From Acidobacteriota bacterium (GTDB lineage Bacteria > Acidobacteriota > Terriglobia > Versatilivoradales > Versatilivoraceae): DNA of 9,170 bases. The DNA is taken from assembly GCA_026706225.1 (NCBI GenBank), contig JAPOZE010000273.1, positions 1-9,170 of the forward strand. Reading direction: 5' to 3'. The notes beneath the pieces are model-generated. The model saw nothing but the letters and a program-made list of their open reading frames with translations. It made no database searches and was not told where the DNA came from. The first letter of the stretch is position 1. Every line of letters begins with the position of its first letter. Positions 6,974 through 9,170 of this stretch are shown piece after piece. Both the position numbers and the translations under genes were made by a program.

Positions 6974-7693
6974 TCAGTTGAGGGGGAGGTAAAACAAGCT
7001 CAGCCGCGGAATGCCAAATTCCTGGAGGAGATTCTTGCGCATCAACTTGCCTTCCAGCATGGCGATGTGCTCGGCCTTCAAGCCCCGCTTGTGCCGCTGG
7101 ATCTCCTGCCGGGTCTCTTGCTTCGCTTCCAGCAGAGATTCCTCGCTCATCCCGGAGAAGATGGCCGCCAGAATGCGTTCTTCCAGGGTATTGAGCTTCA
7201 GTTCCAGCGCCTCATAGTCCAGCGACCGGGCTGCTTGGATTTCCAGAATGATCCCCTTCAGCGAGTCGACGACCGTCTCCACCACGGTTTTCAAAGCCGG
7301 GAGCTCAACCGCCACGGCTCGCCCCGGGAGCGCCTCCAGTTGGCGGCGGGCGCTCTCGAGCAGTTCCAGCAACTGCGTCACTTCCAGGGCGCCTTCGGCA
7401 GCTTGGGCGGCCGGATCGTTGCGACCGGCCCGACTCTCCTTGCGGCGCTCGTGTTCCGCCAGAATGGCCTGCGTGCAATAGGCGAGGCTGTTCACCTTCC
7501 CCGCCGCCCTTCGCCGCTTGGAGCGTTTGTCGAAAGCCCGGTCCACCCCGCGCAGCACCACCTCCAGGGGGACGCCGGCCTCTCGCAACGATTCGATCAG
7601 GGACCAGTCCAGAGGCGATAGAGGACGGGCCTGTCCGCGTCGCTTCTGGAAGTGCTCCTCGATCTCGGTAAAGTAGTTGAAGTAATTTTCCAT
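6974..7693 (-). CDS. Uncharacterised coiled-coil protein, coaX-rlmD linker gene
   Basis: A 239-residue protein whose family I cannot name. It has no signal peptide or membrane segment, so it is probably cytosolic. The N terminus is aromatic and acidic (MENYFNYFTEIEEHF), followed by LSPLDWSLIESLREAGVPLE (25-44) and VVLRGVDRAFDK (45-56), which looks like a compact helical domain. A strongly basic patch follows (KRSKRRRAAGK, 56-66). Residues about 95-225 are rich in Glu, Leu, Arg and Lys with helical spacing, consistent with coiled coil. A hydrophobic tail ends in LSLFYLPLN. Only one cysteine (C73) is present and no catalytic motif is evident. The gene lies 45 bases after coaX and 6 before rlmD, in the same direction, so it is probably expressed with them. 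The basic patch could mean nucleic-acid binding; that is only a guess. Codon use resembles its neighbours and the reading frame is intact. Confidence 0.85.
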   Translation of the reverse strand: MENYFNYFTEIEEHFQKRRGQARPLSPLDWSLIESLREAGVPLEVVLRGVDRAFDKRSKRRRAAGKVNSLAYCTQAILAEHERRKESRAGRNDPAAQAAEGALEVTQLLELLESARRQLEALPGRAVAVELPALKTVVETVVDSLKGIILEIQAARSLDYEALELKLNTLEERILAAIFSGMSEESLLEAKQETRQEIQRHKRGLKAEHIAMLEGKLMRKNLLQEFGIPRLSLFYLPLN

Positions 7694-7738
7694 GGCGCAG
7701 GGCCCACGGGCCTCTCGCGGCCGGCCGGCCCCCGGTTC
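7694..7738 (-). other. GC-rich palindromic spacer between coaX and the 239-aa gene
   Basis: The 45-base spacer is almost entirely G and C and contains overlapping palindromes (GGCCCACGGGCC at 7701-7712 and GGCCGGCCGGCC at 7719-7730). It can fold strongly in RNA. No clear Shine-Dalgarno sequence sits before the ATG at 7693, so the structure may affect initiation there. It has no T-run typical of a terminator. Confidence 0.4.
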
Positions 7739-8509
7739 TTACCGAGGCAGATTTTTCTCGTGGATGAGGCGCAACCCGTCCAGCGTCAAATGGGAATCGA
7801 TATGTTGAACATAGCGGGTGCCGGACCCGAATAGTGCGGCCTGACCTCCCGTGGAGACCACCGTGGTTTCACGACCCAGTTCCCCGATCATGCGCTGCAG
7901 GATGCCGTCAACCAGGCCGACATACCCGTGATAGAGACCCGACTGGATACTGGCGACCGTCGAGGTGCCGATCACGTTGACGGCCGGCTTGACCTCGACC
8001 CTGGGAAGCCGGGCGGTTCTGGTGAACAGCGCCTCGGCTGCAATCACCGGTCCGGGGGTGATGACCCCTCCCAGATACTCTCCTTTCCCGGAAATCGCGT
8101 CGAATGTGGTGGCCGTCCCAAAGTCCACCACGATGCAAGGCCCCCCGTAGCGATGAAAGGCGGCTACCGCGTTGACGATCCTGTCGGCGCCCACGTCCGA
8201 AGGGGGATCGTAAAGAATGGGCATTCCGGTCTTGACGCCGGGCTCCACAAACAGCGGGGTAACCTTGAAATACTTCAACGCCGTCTGTTCCAGCACGGTG
8301 TTGAGCGGAGGAACCACCGAAGCAATCACGATATCCGAGATGCCGGTGAAATCGATGCCCGCCAGGCTGAAGAGATTTCGGATCAAGATCCCGTATTCGT
8401 CCGCGGACTGACGCTCCTTGGTTTCCAGGCGCCAGTCTTTCCGCAGCCTGGGACCCTCGTAGATTCCCAGCCAGGTATTGGTGTTGCCGACGTCGATGAC
8501 CAGCAGCAT
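7739..8509 (-). CDS. coaX: Type III pantothenate kinase
   Basis: A 256-residue type III pantothenate kinase, which phosphorylates pantothenate in the first step of coenzyme A synthesis in the cytosol. ASKHA-fold motifs are complete: DVGNTN at 6-11 (phosphate loop), DVGADR at 105-110 with the catalytic-base aspartate D109, DFGTATTFD at 129-137, GG near 148-149 and STGG at 219-222. Length matches the family. The ATG at 8509 is chosen because GGGAGG lies 10 bases upstream and the protein then begins MLLVIDVGNTN as in homologues; the reading to 8542 adds 11 residues unlike the family. It is probably the first gene of a coaX-unknown-rlmD unit. birA lies upstream on the same strand, a common partner for coaX, but here separated by 358 bases of repeats. 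Confidence 0.97.
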   Translation of the reverse strand: MLLVIDVGNTNTWLGIYEGPRLRKDWRLETKERQSADEYGILIRNLFSLAGIDFTGISDIVIASVVPPLNTVLEQTALKYFKVTPLFVEPGVKTGMPILYDPPSDVGADRIVNAVAAFHRYGGPCIVVDFGTATTFDAISGKGEYLGGVITPGPVIAAEALFTRTARLPRVEVKPAVNVIGTSTVASIQSGLYHGYVGLVDGILQRMIGELGRETTVVSTGGQAALFGSGTRYVQHIDSHLTLDGLRLIHEKNLPR

Positions 8510-8613
8510 GGTCGCTTCGCCTCCCGGGAATCCAGCCCGCATGGTTCACCGGGCCGGTTCATTCATCATGAGCCTTTTGCGAAATTCGACAGCGAGGCGT
8601 TTGCCGGGAATGG

Positions 8614-8661
8614 CCACAAAAGGCACAAAAACACAACTTGTGACTTTTGTGCTTTTTGTGG
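8614..8661. repeat. Long near-perfect hairpin of CACAAAA type
   Basis: CCACAAAAGGCACAAAA (8614-8630) is complementary to 8645-8661 over 17 positions, with one G opposite T that would be a G-U pair in RNA. An inner CACAA/TTGTG stem (8632-8642) nearly continues it. It sits between the ends of the larger inverted-repeat element. No T-run follows in either direction, so it is not a typical intrinsic terminator. Confidence 0.75.
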
Positions 8662-8671
8662 TTAGACATCA

Positions 8672-8703
8672 TTTTTCACCGGGTCGCACCCGATATTGAA
8701 AAA
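8672..8703. repeat. Two-part hairpin TTTTTCA/TGAAAAA around CGGGT/ACCCG
   Basis: TTTTTCA (8672-8678) pairs with TGAAAAA (8697-8703), and CGGGT (8680-8684) pairs with ACCCG (8688-8692) around a CGC loop, with a small asymmetric internal loop. It is the second stem within the 204-bp element. It might act as a weak terminator for transcripts arriving from birA, but that is uncertain. Confidence 0.5.
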
Positions 8704-8721
8704 GGCAGGACCTCAGGTTTA

Positions 8722-8760
8722 CCGGCAAGATGACCTGCCCCGCTGCGAATTTTGCAAAAA
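8722..8760 (+). repeat. 39-base dispersed repeat, copy 2
   Basis: Same orientation as copy 1 at 3-41 with one difference in 39 bases. Its second half (8741-8759) is also present in inverted, slightly diverged form at 8575-8594, which defines the ends of the 204-bp element. Confidence 0.9.
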
Positions 8761-8770
8761 TCTAATCATG

Positions 8771-8833
8771 GCAAAAACTTTACTATCAGTAGCTTATCGA
8801 ACCTAATGTAAAGGTTTGCAGTTACAGACTGCA
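8771..8833. repeat. AT-rich inverted repeats downstream of birA
   Basis: GCAAAAACTTTAC (8771-8783) is complementary to GTAAAGGTTTGC (8808-8819) apart from a small internal loop. Next to it TGCAGT (8817-8822) pairs with ACTGCA (8828-8833) around a 5-base loop. Being 3' of birA, they could contribute to transcript ending, but no T-tract of the usual kind follows on the minus strand. Confidence 0.45.
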
Positions 8834-8867
8834 CCGAACGTGCCGAAATTGAGTCTTCTGACCGGCG

Positions 8868-9170
8868 CTACCATTGAACCACGTCCCCGGCCATGATCTC
8901 TTCCATCCTGCCGTCTTCCCTTCTGATCCGCAAGGCTCCCTGCTCGCTCAGCCCGGCAGTGGTCCCCCGAAGGGAGCGGCCCGGGTTCAAGACCAGGATC
9001 GGGCGGCCTCGGACGGAGGAAGAGGATGCCTCCCAGCGCTCCAGGAGAGGTCGGAGGCCCTGGTCCAGGAATTCCAGGTACAAGGCTTCCAGGCGGTTCA
9101 ACAAGGCCGCCAACAGCCTCGGCCTGGGGACGGGGCCGCCCGCCGCCTGCTCCAGGGTCGAAGCCCGACC
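8868..9170 (-). CDS. birA: Biotin-protein ligase BirA, C-terminal part (cut by window edge)
   Basis: The last 100 residues of a biotin--[acetyl-CoA-carboxylase] ligase; the frame is open to the right edge, so the 5' part lies outside. The visible end of the catalytic domain includes RLLAALLNRLEALYLEFLDQG and LLERWEASSSSVRG, followed by the BPL C-terminal SH3-like domain: GRSLRGTTAGLSEQGALRIRREDG and the terminal AGDVVQW. BirA attaches biotin to the carrier domain of acetyl-CoA carboxylase and similar enzymes. Whether it carries an N-terminal DNA-binding repressor domain cannot be seen. The stop is TAG at 8868-8870. It points toward coaX, but the long repeat-filled gap suggests separate promoters or a read-through unit. 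Confidence 0.88.
   Translation of the reverse strand, partial: GRASTLEQAAGGPVPRPRLLAALLNRLEALYLEFLDQGLRPLLERWEASSSSVRGRPILVLNPGRSLRGTTAGLSEQGALRIRREDGRMEEIMAGDVVQW

Larger units (their letters stand above)
8567..8770. repeat. Putative 204-bp inverted-repeat-bounded element
   Basis: The left end 8567-8594 (CATGA, TTTTGC, AAATTCG, CAGCG in order) matches the reverse complement of 8741-8770 with small insertions and substitutions. Further in, TTGCCGG at 8601-8607 is complementary to CCGGCAA at 8722-8728. Inside lie three stems: 8614-8661, 8672-8703 and GGCAGG/CCTGCC at 8704-8739. The right part is the 39-base dispersed repeat also found at 3-41. It has no coding capacity. It resembles a MITE- or REP-like element or a branched structured RNA. 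Target-site duplications are not obvious. Confidence 0.55.
8510..8867. other. Repeat-filled gap between birA and coaX
   Basis: No gene is credible in these 358 bases. The composition is visibly AT-richer than the flanking genes. It contains the inverted-repeat-bounded element (8567-8770), a second imperfect inverted repeat (8771-8819), a small hairpin (8817-8833) and further short stems up to the birA stop. The coaX ribosome site (GGGAGG) is at its left end. I see no clear coaX promoter. Confidence 0.7.

Noticed and set aside
5447..7621. A 724-codon open frame on the plus strand.
   Set aside because: It runs opposite rlmD, the 239-aa gene and the start of the DUF1549/1553 gene, which all have strong family motifs or operon logic. 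Its product has no recognisable domain; it is an antisense shadow of high-GC coding DNA.
8823..8895. A tRNA-like stretch on the minus strand (GTGGTTCAATGGTAG resembles a D-arm).
   Set aside because: No matching acceptor, anticodon or T-arm pairing can be built, and the sequence is the coding end of birA.
1..9170. A mobile element, defence or CRISPR system.
   Set aside because: No transposase, integrase, nuclease, methyltransferase of restriction type, toxin pair or regular spacer array is present; the protein genes are core metabolism plus the secreted DUF pair.

Overview
The window is high-GC bacterial chromosome carrying mostly housekeeping genes plus one accessory gene pair. No phage, IS transposase, CRISPR array, rRNA or convincing tRNA is visible. 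A DUF1549/DUF1553-DUF1501 pair, a type III pantothenate kinase next to birA, and an Mrp protein followed by DUF971 together suggest an uncultured Acidobacteriota-like organism. Planctomycetota or Verrucomicrobiota relatives remain possible. This placement is inference; there is no marker RNA.

Layout. 1-265: leader and intergenic DNA with short repeats and two hairpins just before the first gene. 266-1680 (+): mrp, an Fe-S cluster carrier ATPase, and a DUF971 gene 2 bases later; together they contain the three domains of plant HCF101. 1694-5538 (-): a transcription unit read from 5538 to 1694, encoding a Sec-exported DUF1549/DUF1553 protein and then a Tat-exported DUF1501 protein, with a candidate sigma70-type promoter at 5604-5632. 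It converges on mrp-DUF971 with only 13 bases between stop codons. 5666-8509 (-): coaX, an unrecognised 239-aa coiled-coil protein, and an RlmD/TrmA-type 23S rRNA uracil methyltransferase, closely packed and probably co-transcribed. 8868-9170 (-): the C-terminal 100 residues of BirA, running off the right edge.

The 358-base gap between birA and coaX (8510-8867) is the most unusual stretch. It is AT-richer than its surroundings and is filled with nested inverted repeats. Positions 8567-8770 look like a roughly 204-bp element closed by imperfect terminal inverted repeats, with three smaller hairpins inside. Its right end (8722-8760) is a 39-base sequence that recurs with one mismatch at positions 3-41, so the element or its end is dispersed in this genome. 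It resembles a non-autonomous repeat (MITE- or REP-like) or a structured RNA.

The genes link cofactor supply (coaX for CoA, birA for biotin attachment), Fe-S assembly (mrp, DUF971) and an Fe-S-dependent rRNA modification enzyme (RlmD-like). The secreted DUF1549/1553-DUF1501 pair has no established biochemical role. I found no clear previously undescribed multi-gene system; the best leads are the repeat element, the 239-aa conserved-looking protein and the secreted pair.
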